Source: Amycolatopsis bullii
Lineage (GTDB): Bacteria > Actinomycetota > Actinomycetes > Mycobacteriales > Pseudonocardiaceae
Length of the DNA stretch: 64,000 nt
Assembly: GCF_014654205.1 (NCBI RefSeq)
Contig: NZ_BNAW01000004.1
Coordinates: 62,001-126,000, forward strand
Direction: 5' to 3'
Under the pieces are notes generated by a model. That model searched no databases. It saw only the letters and a program-made list of their open reading frames with translations, and had not been told where the DNA came from. Position 1 is the first letter of the stretch. Each line of letters begins with the position of its first letter. Positions 48,718 to 57,560 of this stretch are shown here, in pieces. The position numbers and the translations under genes were made by a program.

Positions 48718-49296
48718 TTGTCCGAGTCACCGCACCGCGTCACGACGCCGGTCAAGGTCCTCGTCGGCTTGCTCGCCGTCGCCGACGCCGGGTTCGGCGC
48801 GGCGCTCGCCACCGGGCTCGTGCGCGGCCTCTCGCCGTGGCTGATCGGCGGCGCCTACGCGGCGACCGTGCTCGCCGCGGTGGTGGCCTACCGCGTCTCC
48901 CGTGCGCGCGACCTCAAGCGGGGCTTCGAGGGCCTGCGCGACCTCACCATCGGCGACGAAGGGCTCCGCCTGCCCGCAGGCACGCTGAGCACGCGCCTGG
49001 TCCCCTGGCCGGAGATCGCCGAGGTGAGCGTCCGCCGTTCGGCTCGCTTCGGCGACGGCTACCTGCGCGACGCCCTCTGGGTCGACCTAATCACCGGCGG
49101 AGGTGTCGAGAGCTCGGTGCAGCGCTACGCGCCGCGCAGCAAGCTCCAGCCGGCGCCACCCGACCGGCGGCAGTTCGAGCAGACCGCAATCCTTTCCCCG
49201 GCCCTGTTCGACGCGGTGCTCGACCGGCTCCGGAAGGAACTGCGCCACCGGCAGCTGCACGCCCAGCTCCGCGGCACCCGCTTCCGGCAGGACTGA
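48718..49296 (+). CDS. Two-span membrane protein with PH-like C-terminal domain
   Basis: A 192-aa protein. Two hydrophobic segments (about 12-32 and 38-58) precede a soluble region (65-190) that reads like a bacterial PH-type domain: LTIGDEGLRLPAGTLSTRLVPWPEIAEVSVRRSARFG. It ends in an Arg-rich helix. The start is TTG (LSESPHR) with CAGGAG eight bases upstream; no ATG or GTG precedes the first span. Function unknown; about 27 bp behind the F420-type gene, so co-transcription is possible. Confidence 0.68.
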   Translation: MSESPHRVTTPVKVLVGLLAVADAGFGAALATGLVRGLSPWLIGGAYAATVLAAVVAYRVSRARDLKRGFEGLRDLTIGDEGLRLPAGTLSTRLVPWPEIAEVSVRRSARFGDGYLRDALWVDLITGGGVESSVQRYAPRSKLQPAPPDRRQFEQTAILSPALFDAVLDRLRKELRHRQLHAQLRGTRFRQD

Positions 49297-49309
49297 CCGG
49301 CGGCCGGGC

Positions 49310-49879
49310 TCAGCCGAGCCGGCCCAGCAGCTCCCGGGGCACGATCCGCACCGGGAAGGGCCGCTCGAGCTCGACCGGCTCGTCGCCCGCAGCCTTGGCC
49401 ACCTGCTGGTAGCGACCTTCCTCGTCGAGCTCGAACACCGTCAGCGCCGGCTCGGCCGGTTCGATCACCCAGTAGCTGTGAGTCCCGAGTCGTTCGTAGA
49501 CCGCCTTCTTGGTGTTGAGATCGTGGATCGCCGTGCTCGGCGACAGCACCTCGACCGCCAGCGCCGGTGCTGCCGGGAGGTCCTTGTCGGTGAAGTCTTC
49601 GTCCCGGCCGACCAGGACGTCCGGCTGTAGCTCGATTTTGTCACCGGAGTGCACCGCGAACGGCGCGCCGATCACCTCGAAATCGGGCGGGCACGATGCT
49701 TCGAGCACACCGTAGAGCCGGTAAGCGATCTTCTGGTGTCTTCGACCGGGCGCGGGGCTCATGATGAGCACCCCGTCGATGAGTTCGTAGCGTCGGCCAT
49801 CGTCCGGCATTCCCTCGAGGTCGTGCACCGTCAGGGGGCCCGACCCGGCGGGAAGCTCGATGTCTGCCATGACTGTCAT
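49310..49879 (-). CDS. Uma2-family PD-(D/E)XK protein
   Basis: A 189-aa protein of the Uma2 (DUF820) family. The nuclease-like core has E32 (YELIDGVLIMSPAPGRRHQKI), D87 (ELQPDVLVGRDED), E110 (ALAVEVLSPSTAIHD) and K124/K125. These proteins are abundant in actinomycetes and cyanobacteria; despite the endonuclease label no cellular role is proven. ATG 49879 has GAAAGGAGAGCACC upstream; in-frame sequence before it is a weak extension. It is downstream of lepA beyond a strong terminator. Confidence 0.9.
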   Translation of the reverse strand: MTVMADIELPAGSGPLTVHDLEGMPDDGRRYELIDGVLIMSPAPGRRHQKIAYRLYGVLEASCPPDFEVIGAPFAVHSGDKIELQPDVLVGRDEDFTDKDLPAAPALAVEVLSPSTAIHDLNTKKAVYERLGTHSYWVIEPAEPALTVFELDEEGRYQQVAKAAGDEPVELERPFPVRIVPRELLGRLG

Positions 49880-49952
49880 GGTGCTCTCCTTTCGCTCTTC
49901 GCACCAGAGCAAAGCAGAGAGCACCGACAGAAACCGCATCGAACGCGAGTTC

Positions 49953-49990
49953 GGCGCCCATATTCACACCACTGCGTGAATATGGGCGCC
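49953..49990. terminator. Very strong hairpin after lepA
   Basis: GGCGCCCATATTCAC and GTGAATATGGGCGCC form a perfect 15-bp stem with an 8-nt loop, 22 bp beyond the lepA stop codon and 74 bp before the Uma2 start. Most likely the lepA terminator; no U tract follows. Confidence 0.8.
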
Positions 49991-50011
49991 GTTGTCACAT
50001 CAACGGAACAG

Positions 50012-51859
<1,848 letters not shown>

Positions 51860-51974
51860 TCGAATGAGTCCTCGGAAAGTCGGGGATGGCCACCTCTATG
51901 TTCCCATGGCCCTCCGGGTGCGGGTGGGGGTCATCCCCGATGCGGGGTTCCGCGATCCGTGGTGCCCTCGAAGT

Positions 51975-52595
51975 ATGAGCGATATGCACCAGCCGGCACC
52001 TCCTCCCCAGCCGGAGACCAGCGGGTTCGCCCGTGTTCTCGACCGTGCGTTCGGTCACCCCTCCGGCCCCCTCGGCCGCCTCGGCGGCTGGGTCATGGCC
52101 CGCGGCAACGCCGCCACCGAACACCGCGTCGTCGACCTCGCGAAGATCGAGCCGGACGAGACCGTCCTGGTCGTCGGGCCCGGTCCCGGCGTCGGCCTCG
52201 AGGCGGCCGCGCGCCTGGCCGGGCGCGCCATCGGCGTCGACCCCTCCCCCGAGATGCTCACGCTGTGCCACGAACGCTGCGGCGACCGGGCCGAGCTGCG
52301 CGAGGGGTCGGCGGCGCACACCGGCGAGCCCGACGGGTCCGTCGACGTCGTCCTGAGCGTGAACAACGTCATGCTGTGGGAAGACCGCGCGGCCGGGTTC
52401 GCCGAGCTGTGCCGGGTGCTGCGCCCGGGAGGACGGCTGCTGCTGTCCGCGCACGAGAAGTGGCTGCCGGTGAGCAGGCACGTCCTGGCCGACGAAGCCG
52501 CCGCCGCGGGCTTCGCCGACCTGCAGACCTGGACCTGGGAGCCGCCGGGGTTCGCCGCGCTCGCCGCGCAGCTGCGCGCGGTCAAGCCCGCCTAG
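51975..52595 (+). CDS. Class I SAM-dependent methyltransferase
   Basis: A 206-aa protein. Motif I is VLVVGPGPGVGLEAAARLAG at about 63-82, the acidic end of the second strand is IGVDPSPEML, and DGSVDVVLSVNNVMLWED with LCRVLRPGGRLLLSAHEKW complete the Rossmann-like fold of the Methyltransf_11 group. Acceptor unknown. ATG 51975 precedes the first conserved helix. It shares a CTAG with the convergent VOC gene. Confidence 0.9.
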   Translation: MSDMHQPAPPPQPETSGFARVLDRAFGHPSGPLGRLGGWVMARGNAATEHRVVDLAKIEPDETVLVVGPGPGVGLEAAARLAGRAIGVDPSPEMLTLCHERCGDRAELREGSAAHTGEPDGSVDVVLSVNNVMLWEDRAAGFAELCRVLRPGGRLLLSAHEKWLPVSRHVLADEAAAAGFADLQTWTWEPPGFAALAAQLRAVKPA

Positions 52596-52966
52596 CGGGT
52601 GTCCGTGCGGATCGGGTGCCCCTCGGGCACCTCGACCAGCACGATGCGCGTGCCGTCCGGATCGGCGATCCAGGCCTCGTCGAGGCCCCACGGCTCGCGC
52701 TGCGCGTCACGCACCGGCTCCAGGCCCTTCGCCTTGAGCTCGGCCAGGGTGCCGACGAGGTCGCGGACCTGCAGCCAGAGCACCAGATCGGGCGACGAGC
52801 CTGCCTCGCCCGCGCCGGAGACCTCCAGGGAGCCGTGGCCGAGGAAGAACACGGTGCCGCCGGGGAACTCCCGCTCCACGGCCAGGCCGAGGGTGTCGCG
52901 GTAGAACGCCGTGGACGCGGCGGCGTCCCGCGGGCGGATCAGCAGCCGGCTCTTCAGGATCTCCAT
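52592..52966 (-). CDS. VOC family protein
   Basis: A 124-aa protein with two beta-alpha-beta-beta-beta modules: SRLLIRPRDAAASTAFYRDTLGLAVEREFPGGTVFFLGHGSLEVSG and LWLQVRDLVGTLAELKAKGLEPVRDAQREPWGLDEAWIADPDGTRIVLVEVP. The E/D positions near the end of each module could ligand a metal. Specific function unknown. ATG 52966; co-directional with and 23 bp behind the EamA transporter gene. Confidence 0.87.
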   Translation of the reverse strand: MEILKSRLLIRPRDAAASTAFYRDTLGLAVEREFPGGTVFFLGHGSLEVSGAGEAGSSPDLVLWLQVRDLVGTLAELKAKGLEPVRDAQREPWGLDEAWIADPDGTRIVLVEVPEGHPIRTDTR

Positions 52967-52989
52967 CCGACCATCCCTACCGGACGGGC

Positions 52990-53853
52990 TCAGGCGGCCG
53001 CAATCGCGGCGATGCCGGACAGCACGATCACCGACCCGGCGAGCCGCCGGACGGCGTTCTGCTCGCCCAGGACCAGCCACGCGGCGAGGCCGCCGAGCAC
53101 GATGCTCAGCTCCCGGGCGGGCGCGACCAGGCTGACCGGCGCCATGGTGAGGGCGAACAGCACGAGGATGTAGGCGATCGGCGAGAGCACCGCGACGAGG
53201 AAGACCTCGCGGCGCTGCTCGCGCCAGATCCGCCTCACCTCGGCGCGGTCGGCCAGGGCGCCGGGCACGAGCAGCACGCTCTGCAGGACCGAGCCGAGAC
53301 CGAAGTAGACGACCGGAGGCACGCCGAGGCCGGTGACCGAGTGCGCGTCCCAGAGCGTGTAGCCGGCGATGACGGCCCCGGTCAGCAGGCCGTAGAGGAT
53401 CCCCGCTTTCACCGCCCGCGGGTCCTCGGCCGTGCGGCCGGTGCTGATCACCAGCACCCCCATGACGACGAGGAACGCCCCGACCAGGCCGAGCGGGCCG
53501 GGCCGTTCGCCGAGCACCAGGACGGCGGCGAGCACCGACAGCAGCGGCCCGGTGCCGCGCGCGACGGGGTAGACGACGGAGAGGTCGCCGACGCGGTATC
53601 CCCGCTGCAGCACGACGCCGTAGGCGATGTGCAGCAGCGAGGTCCCCACGGCGGCCAGTAGCCAGCTCCATTGTGGACGGTCGTTTTCAGCGATCAGCAG
53701 CACGATCGTGACCGGCAGCAGCAGGACGGCGCCGACGGTGTAGTAGAGCCAGACGAACTGGGTGCCACCGGAGGAAACCCGCTTGGCCGCGAGGTTCCAG
53801 GCGGCGTGCACCACGGCGGCGACGAGGACGAGGGACAAGGCGGTGGCGTTCAC
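52990..53853 (-). CDS. EamA/DMT-superfamily transporter
   Basis: A 287-aa protein with ten predicted helices in two EamA repeats of about 140 residues. The first contains LLHIAYGVVLQRGYRVGDLSVVYPVARGTGPLLSVLAAVLVLGERPG, the second the parallel FALTMAPVSLVAPARELSIVLGGLAAWLVLGEQ. It exports or imports a small metabolite, unspecified. A 20-bp perfect palindrome lies 13 bp before the ATG as a likely operator. Confidence 0.9.
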   Translation of the reverse strand: MNATALSLVLVAAVVHAAWNLAAKRVSSGGTQFVWLYYTVGAVLLLPVTIVLLIAENDRPQWSWLLAAVGTSLLHIAYGVVLQRGYRVGDLSVVYPVARGTGPLLSVLAAVLVLGERPGPLGLVGAFLVVMGVLVISTGRTAEDPRAVKAGILYGLLTGAVIAGYTLWDAHSVTGLGVPPVVYFGLGSVLQSVLLVPGALADRAEVRRIWREQRREVFLVAVLSPIAYILVLFALTMAPVSLVAPARELSIVLGGLAAWLVLGEQNAVRRLAGSVIVLSGIAAIAAA

Positions 53854-53865
53854 GGGACCCCTTCG

Positions 53866-53885
53866 GTTTTCGCGCGCGCGAAAAC
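53866..53885. promoter_or_regulatory. 20-bp perfect palindrome upstream of the EamA gene
   Basis: GTTTTCGCGC joined directly to its reverse complement, centred on a CG run, 13-32 bp before the EamA start. T- and A-tracts flank a (CG)5 core. Best read as a repressor operator; it could also fold in the mRNA just ahead of the ribosome site. Confidence 0.6.
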
Positions 53886-54168
53886 ACCGGTCCTCCAGGC
53901 TTTTGCCCCGTCAGATGAACGACCGGCCGTCCGGGCCCGCCGATGGTGCCGCTCGGACCAGCCCCGCCGGCCCTGGTTGTGGGCTGCTGGAACGGGCCGG
54001 CGACGGAACCCTAGGCACTACCGCTGCCCACCGTACTCCCGCCGCGGGACCGGCTGTTAGAGTGGACGCTCGCTGCCCGTGCGGCATTCCGTCATGGAGG
54101 AAACCCGGGATTTTCCGGGGCCACTTCAGCGCGGCGGCGATCTCACCGAGTGAAACAGGAGTTGCCCT
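53886..54168 (+). other. rpsT upstream region with no gene
   Basis: This is the larger part of a 315-bp gap without a convincing coding frame. TTAGAGT at 54057-54063 resembles an actinobacterial -10 box, but no good -35 lies at the right distance. The final 100 bases form the rpsT leader; AGGAG lies nine bases before the ATG. No S20 autoregulatory structure is identified by eye. Confidence 0.4.
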
Positions 54169-54429
54169 ATGGCCAACATCAAGTCGCAGATCAAGCGCAT
54201 CACGACGAACGAGAAGGCGCGTCAGCGCAACCAGGCGATCCGGTCCTCGGTGAAGACCGCGATCCGCAAGGTCCGCGAAGCCGCCGAGGCCGGCGACAAG
54301 GCCAAGGCCGTCGAGCTGCAGCGCGACGCCGCCCAGAAGCTGGACAAGGCCGTCTCGAAGGGCGTCATCCACGCCAACCAGGCCGCCAACAAGAAGTCGG
54401 CGCTGGCGAAGCGCGTCAACGCGCTCTGA
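54169..54429 (+). CDS. rpsT: 30S ribosomal protein S20
   Basis: An 86-aa, highly basic helical protein: [20 protein letters not shown] at the N-terminus and [23 protein letters not shown] at the C-terminus, which match bacterial S20 end to end. It binds the 5' domain of 16S rRNA early in assembly. It is the only core-block gene on the plus strand here, as in M. tuberculosis, and ends in a classical terminator. Confidence 0.98.
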   Translation: MANIKSQIKRITTNEKARQRNQAIRSSVKTAIRKVREAAEAGDKAKAVELQRDAAQKLDKAVSKGVIHANQAANKKSALAKRVNAL

Positions 54430-54445
54430 GCTGCTTGATTTCTGG

Positions 54446-54476
54446 AAAAGCCCCGGCTTCGGCCGGGGCTTTTCTC
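54446..54476 (+). terminator. Rho-independent terminator of rpsT
   Basis: AAAAGCCCCGGC-TTCG-GCCGGGGCTTTT forms a perfect 12-bp stem with a stable UUCG tetraloop and T run, 17 bp after the stop codon. The 226 bp from here to the end of holA contain no convincing gene. Confidence 0.95.
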
Positions 54477-54702
54477 GTGTCCGGGGCACGCGGCCGAGCG
54501 CGCCGCGGGTTGCTCGGCGGTGATTTCACCGAGCCGGGAGCGTCCGTGAAGGTCGGCGACCACCAGGCGCGCGGCGGCGGAGGTCGGCGAGTGCACAGGG
54601 CGCGCGCGACCACCCGCCGGCGAGCCGCTCCCTGTGCATTCCCCGGCCACCTGCCCGCGCGGACCGGCACCCCGGCGTGATGCCTTTCGAGACCGGCAGC
54701 GG

Positions 54703-55683
54703 TCAGCGGTCGCCCTTGGCCGCGGCCACCTCGAGGACCGCTCGCTCCAGCGCGTAGCCCGGGTCCGCCGCCACGCCCTTGACCTCGGCGTTCAGCCGCG
54801 CGACCACGCGCATCGCCGTCGCGAGGCCGTCGGGGTTCCAGCCGCGGGACTGGCCCTGCGCCTTGCGGATCTTCCACGGCGGCATGCCCAGCTCGCCCGC
54901 CAGCTGGTTCGGGTTGCCCCGGCCCGCGCCGGAGACCCGGGCGATCGTGCGGACCGCGTCGGCCAGCGCGTCGGCCACCAGCACGTGCGGGACACCCAGC
55001 TGCATCGCCCACCGCAGCGACTCCAGGGCCGCCGCGCGGTCGCCGCCCACCGCCTTCTCCGCGACCGCGAAACCGGTCACGTCGGCGCGGCCGCGGTGGT
55101 AGCGGCGGACCGCGTCGGCGTCGACGGCGCCGTCCGTGTCGGCGACCAGCTGTGTCGCCGCCGAAGAGAGTTCCCGCAGGTCGGAGCCCACGGCGTCGAG
55201 GAGGGCGGCGACCCCCGCCGGGTCGATCTTGCCGCCCACCCGGCGCACCTCGTGGCGCACGAACTGCTCCCGCTCGGCCGGCTTGGTCAGCTTCGGGCAC
55301 TCGGTGACCTCGGCGCCGGCCTTCTTCAGCGCCGCCGGGAGCGTCTTGCCCGCCTTGCTGCGGCCGCCGCCGGTGTGCACGACGACGAGCACGACGCCGT
55401 CCGCCGGGTCCTTCAGGTAGGCCGCGACGGCGTCGGCCAGCTCCTGCGAGATGTCCTGCGCCGACTCGAGGACGATCACCCGGCCTTCGCTGAACAGCGA
55501 CGGGCTGACCAGTTCGGCCAGCTCGGGAGCTGTGAGATCGGACACCCGGACCCGCGTCAGCTCCGCGGTCGGGTCCGTCGCGCGGGCGGCGGCGAGCGTC
55601 TCGCGGACGGCCCGCTCGATCAGCAGTTCTTCCTCCCCGAGCACCAGCTGCAGCGGGGCCGGGGCGGTGGCTTGCGCGGTCAC
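54703..55683 (-). CDS. holA: DNA polymerase III subunit delta
   Basis: A 326-aa clamp-loader subunit that opens the beta clamp. PLQLVLGEEELLIERAVRETLAAA is the N-terminal AAA+-like start; SPSLFSEGRVIVLESAQDI contains the clamp-binding region; GKIDPAGVAALLDAVGSDLRELSSAATQLVA and the helical C-terminal collar domain (MPPWKIRKAQGQSRGW) follow. Usually it directly follows comEC; here a riboswitch and a threonine synthase-like gene on the other strand lie between. Confidence 0.95.
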   Translation of the reverse strand: MTAQATAPAPLQLVLGEEELLIERAVRETLAAARATDPTAELTRVRVSDLTAPELAELVSPSLFSEGRVIVLESAQDISQELADAVAAYLKDPADGVVLVVVHTGGGRSKAGKTLPAALKKAGAEVTECPKLTKPAEREQFVRHEVRRVGGKIDPAGVAALLDAVGSDLRELSSAATQLVADTDGAVDADAVRRYHRGRADVTGFAVAEKAVGGDRAAALESLRWAMQLGVPHVLVADALADAVRTIARVSGAGRGNPNQLAGELGMPPWKIRKAQGQSRGWNPDGLATAMRVVARLNAEVKGVAADPGYALERAVLEVAAAKGDR

Positions 55684-55833
55684 CCCGGAATCCTCTCACT
55701 TGCGCTCTCGTGCGCCCGCTCCGGTGATGTCGAGCGGCCACCGTGGCACGGGCCGAGCGCGATGTCGTACGGTGTAGCCGAGGCAGCCCGCCCCGGACGA
55801 TCCGGCGTGCGCGGCACCGACAACCGAATACCG

Positions 55834-55963
55834 CTCATCCAGAGGGGCAGAGGGAACGGCCCGACGAAGCCCCGGCAACCGGCGTACAGCCCGTCATCCC
55901 GCGATCGCGGGGTAGCTGACGACCACGGTGCCAATTCCGGCCCGCTTCGGCGGGGCAGATGAG
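55834..55963 (+). promoter_or_regulatory. SAM-I (S-box) riboswitch
   Basis: P1 is formed by CTCATC (55834-55839) and GATGAG (55958-55963). Conserved S-box elements occur in order: AGAGGGGCAGAGGGA after P1, GGCCCGACGAAGCCCCGGCAACC (kink-turn and pseudoknot region, 55859-55881), GGTGCCAATTCC in P3 (55927-55938) and a P4 hairpin GGCCCGC-TTCG-GCGGGGC type stem. The ribosome site GAAAGGA begins two bases after P1, so SAM-stabilised P1 probably acts on translation. It controls the threonine synthase-like gene starting 16 bp downstream. Confidence 0.95.
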
Positions 55964-55978
55964 GAAAGGAACCTCGCG

Positions 55979-57244
55979 ATGACCGCAACCCTCGGCACGA
56001 CCTCCACCACCAAGACCCCGGATCTCGGTCCCGCCGTCGAACTGGTGTCGAAGGAAGAGGGTCACCGGCAGCCGCTCGCTCCGGAATTCGTCTCCGCCGA
56101 AGACTTCTCGCCGCTCGAGGTCGCCTACGACTTCGGCCGCGTCCGCCGCGAAGACATCGAGGCCGGCCCCAAGAACATCTGGCGCTACAAGAAGCTCCTT
56201 CCCGTTCCGTCCAACGTCGAAGAGATCCCGAACACCGAGCCGGGCGCGACGCGGCTGGTCCGCGCCGACCGCCTCGCCAAGGAACTCGGCCTCAAGCGCG
56301 TGTGGGTCAAGGACGACACCGGCAACCCGACGCACTCGTTCAAGGACCGCGTCGTCGCCGTCGCGCTGGCCGCGGCCCGCGAGTTCGGGTTCGAGGTGCT
56401 CGCGTGTCCGTCGACCGGCAACCTGGCCAACGCGACGGCCGCCGCAGCGGCCCGCGCCGGCTGGCGGTCGGTCGTGCTGATCCCCAAGACCCTCGAGCGC
56501 GCCAAGATCCTCACCACCGCGGTGTACGACGGCGACCTCCTCGCCATCGACGGCAACTACGACGACGTCAACCGCCTCGCCACCGAGCTCGCCGGCGAAC
56601 ACCCGAAGTGGGCGTTCGTCAACGTGAACGTCCGGCCGTACTACTCGGAGGGCTCGAAGACGCTGGCCTTCGAGGTCGCCGAGCAGCTCGGCTGGCGCAT
56701 CCCGCCGCAGATCGTCGTCCCGATCGCCTCCGGTTCGCAGCTGACCAAGGTGGACAAGGGTTTCCGCGAGCTGGGCCAGCTCGGCCTGGTGGACGCCAGC
56801 CCTTACAAGGTGTTCGGCGCGCAGGCCACGGGTTGCTCGCCGGTGTCGGCGGCGTTCCGCGAAGGCCACGACGTGGTCCAGCCGGTGAAGCCGGACACGA
56901 TCGCCCGCTCCCTGGCGATCGGCAACCCGGCCGACGGCCCGTACGTGCTCGACATCGTCAACCGCACCGGCGGCGCGATCGAGGACGTCTCCGACGAAGA
57001 GGTCGTCGAGGGCATCCGCCTGCTGGCCCGCACCGAAGGCATCTTCACCGAGACAGCGGGCGGGGTGACCGTCGCCACGGCGAAGAAGCTGGTCGAGACG
57101 GGCAAGCTCGACCCGGACGCCGAGACGGTGCTCCTCATCACCGGCGACGGCCTCAAGACCCTCGACGCGATCGAGAACCACGTGGGGCCCAAGGCAACCC
57201 TGCCGCCCTCGGCCGCGGCCGTGAACGAGGCTCTGGGCTACTGA
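55979..57244 (+). CDS. thrC: Threonine synthase-like PLP enzyme under a SAM riboswitch
   Basis: A 421-aa fold-type II PLP enzyme. The Schiff-base Lys122 lies in DDTGNPTHSFKDRVV, the phosphate-binding loop is CPSTGNLANATAAAA, and a C-terminal Ser/Thr loop is ITGDGLKTLDAIE. Its N-terminus is extended by some 80 residues (CxxxY-type EVAYDFGRVRREDIEAGPKNIWRYKKLLP) like plant-type threonine synthases. Threonine synthase converts O-phosphohomoserine to threonine. Location away from any hom/thrB genes and control by SAM suggest a second copy or a methionine-linked role (inference). A strong terminator follows. Confidence 0.88.
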   Translation: MTATLGTTSTTKTPDLGPAVELVSKEEGHRQPLAPEFVSAEDFSPLEVAYDFGRVRREDIEAGPKNIWRYKKLLPVPSNVEEIPNTEPGATRLVRADRLAKELGLKRVWVKDDTGNPTHSFKDRVVAVALAAAREFGFEVLACPSTGNLANATAAAAARAGWRSVVLIPKTLERAKILTTAVYDGDLLAIDGNYDDVNRLATELAGEHPKWAFVNVNVRPYYSEGSKTLAFEVAEQLGWRIPPQIVVPIASGSQLTKVDKGFRELGQLGLVDASPYKVFGAQATGCSPVSAAFREGHDVVQPVKPDTIARSLAIGNPADGPYVLDIVNRTGGAIEDVSDEEVVEGIRLLARTEGIFTETAGGVTVATAKKLVETGKLDPDAETVLLITGDGLKTLDAIENHVGPKATLPPSAAAVNEALGY

Positions 57245-57250
57245 GCTCCG

Positions 57251-57279
57251 GCCCGGGGCGGGTTCGGCCCGCCCCGGGC
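57251..57279 (+). terminator. Hairpin terminator of the threonine synthase-like gene
   Basis: GCCCGGGGCGGG and CCCGCCCCGGGC form a perfect 12-bp stem with a TTCGG loop, six bases past the stop. Confidence 0.88.
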
Positions 57280-57538
57280 GCTCAGCCGGGGCTCGGCGGT
57301 CTGGTGGCCGGGAGGTTTCGGCCCGGAGATCGCCGCGCCGCCTCGGGCGGGACTTCGCTCGCCGCAACGGGGGCCGTCGCCAGCGAACGCTCAGCGGCGG
57401 AAGAATGCCGCCCAGCCAGGAAGAACGCCGCACCTCCTCCGGGTCGGGAGTTCGCCCCTCGCGGCAAGCCATCACCGCCAACGCCCAGCCGCCACAAGAA
57501 CGCCACCCGACCACGGAGACGCCGCCTCCCGGACGGAA
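57280..57538. other. Intergenic stretch between two terminators, nothing recognised
   Basis: This is the remainder of a 316-bp gap between the convergent threonine synthase-like gene and comEC. It holds three loosely similar AAGAA(T/C)GCC(G/A)CC segments near 57390-57510 but no credible coding frame, tRNA or repeat family. Confidence 0.5.
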
Positions 57539-57558
57539 CCCCGCCCTTCGGGGCGGGG
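57539..57558 (-). terminator. Hairpin terminator of comEC
   Basis: CCCCGCCC-TTCG-GGGCGGGG is a perfect 8-bp stem with a tetraloop, two bases beyond the comEC stop codon on the minus strand. Confidence 0.82.
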
Positions 57559-57560
57559 CG

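Noticed and set aside
49310-49879. Uma2 gene as part of a mobile element or restriction system
   Set aside because: No transposase, terminal repeats or methylase nearby; Uma2 genes are scattered singly through actinomycete genomes.
57282-57506. 74-codon minus-strand frame between the two terminators near comEC
   Set aside because: No ribosome site, biased Pro/Ser/Ala composition, and it would lie in an isolated gap between terminators.
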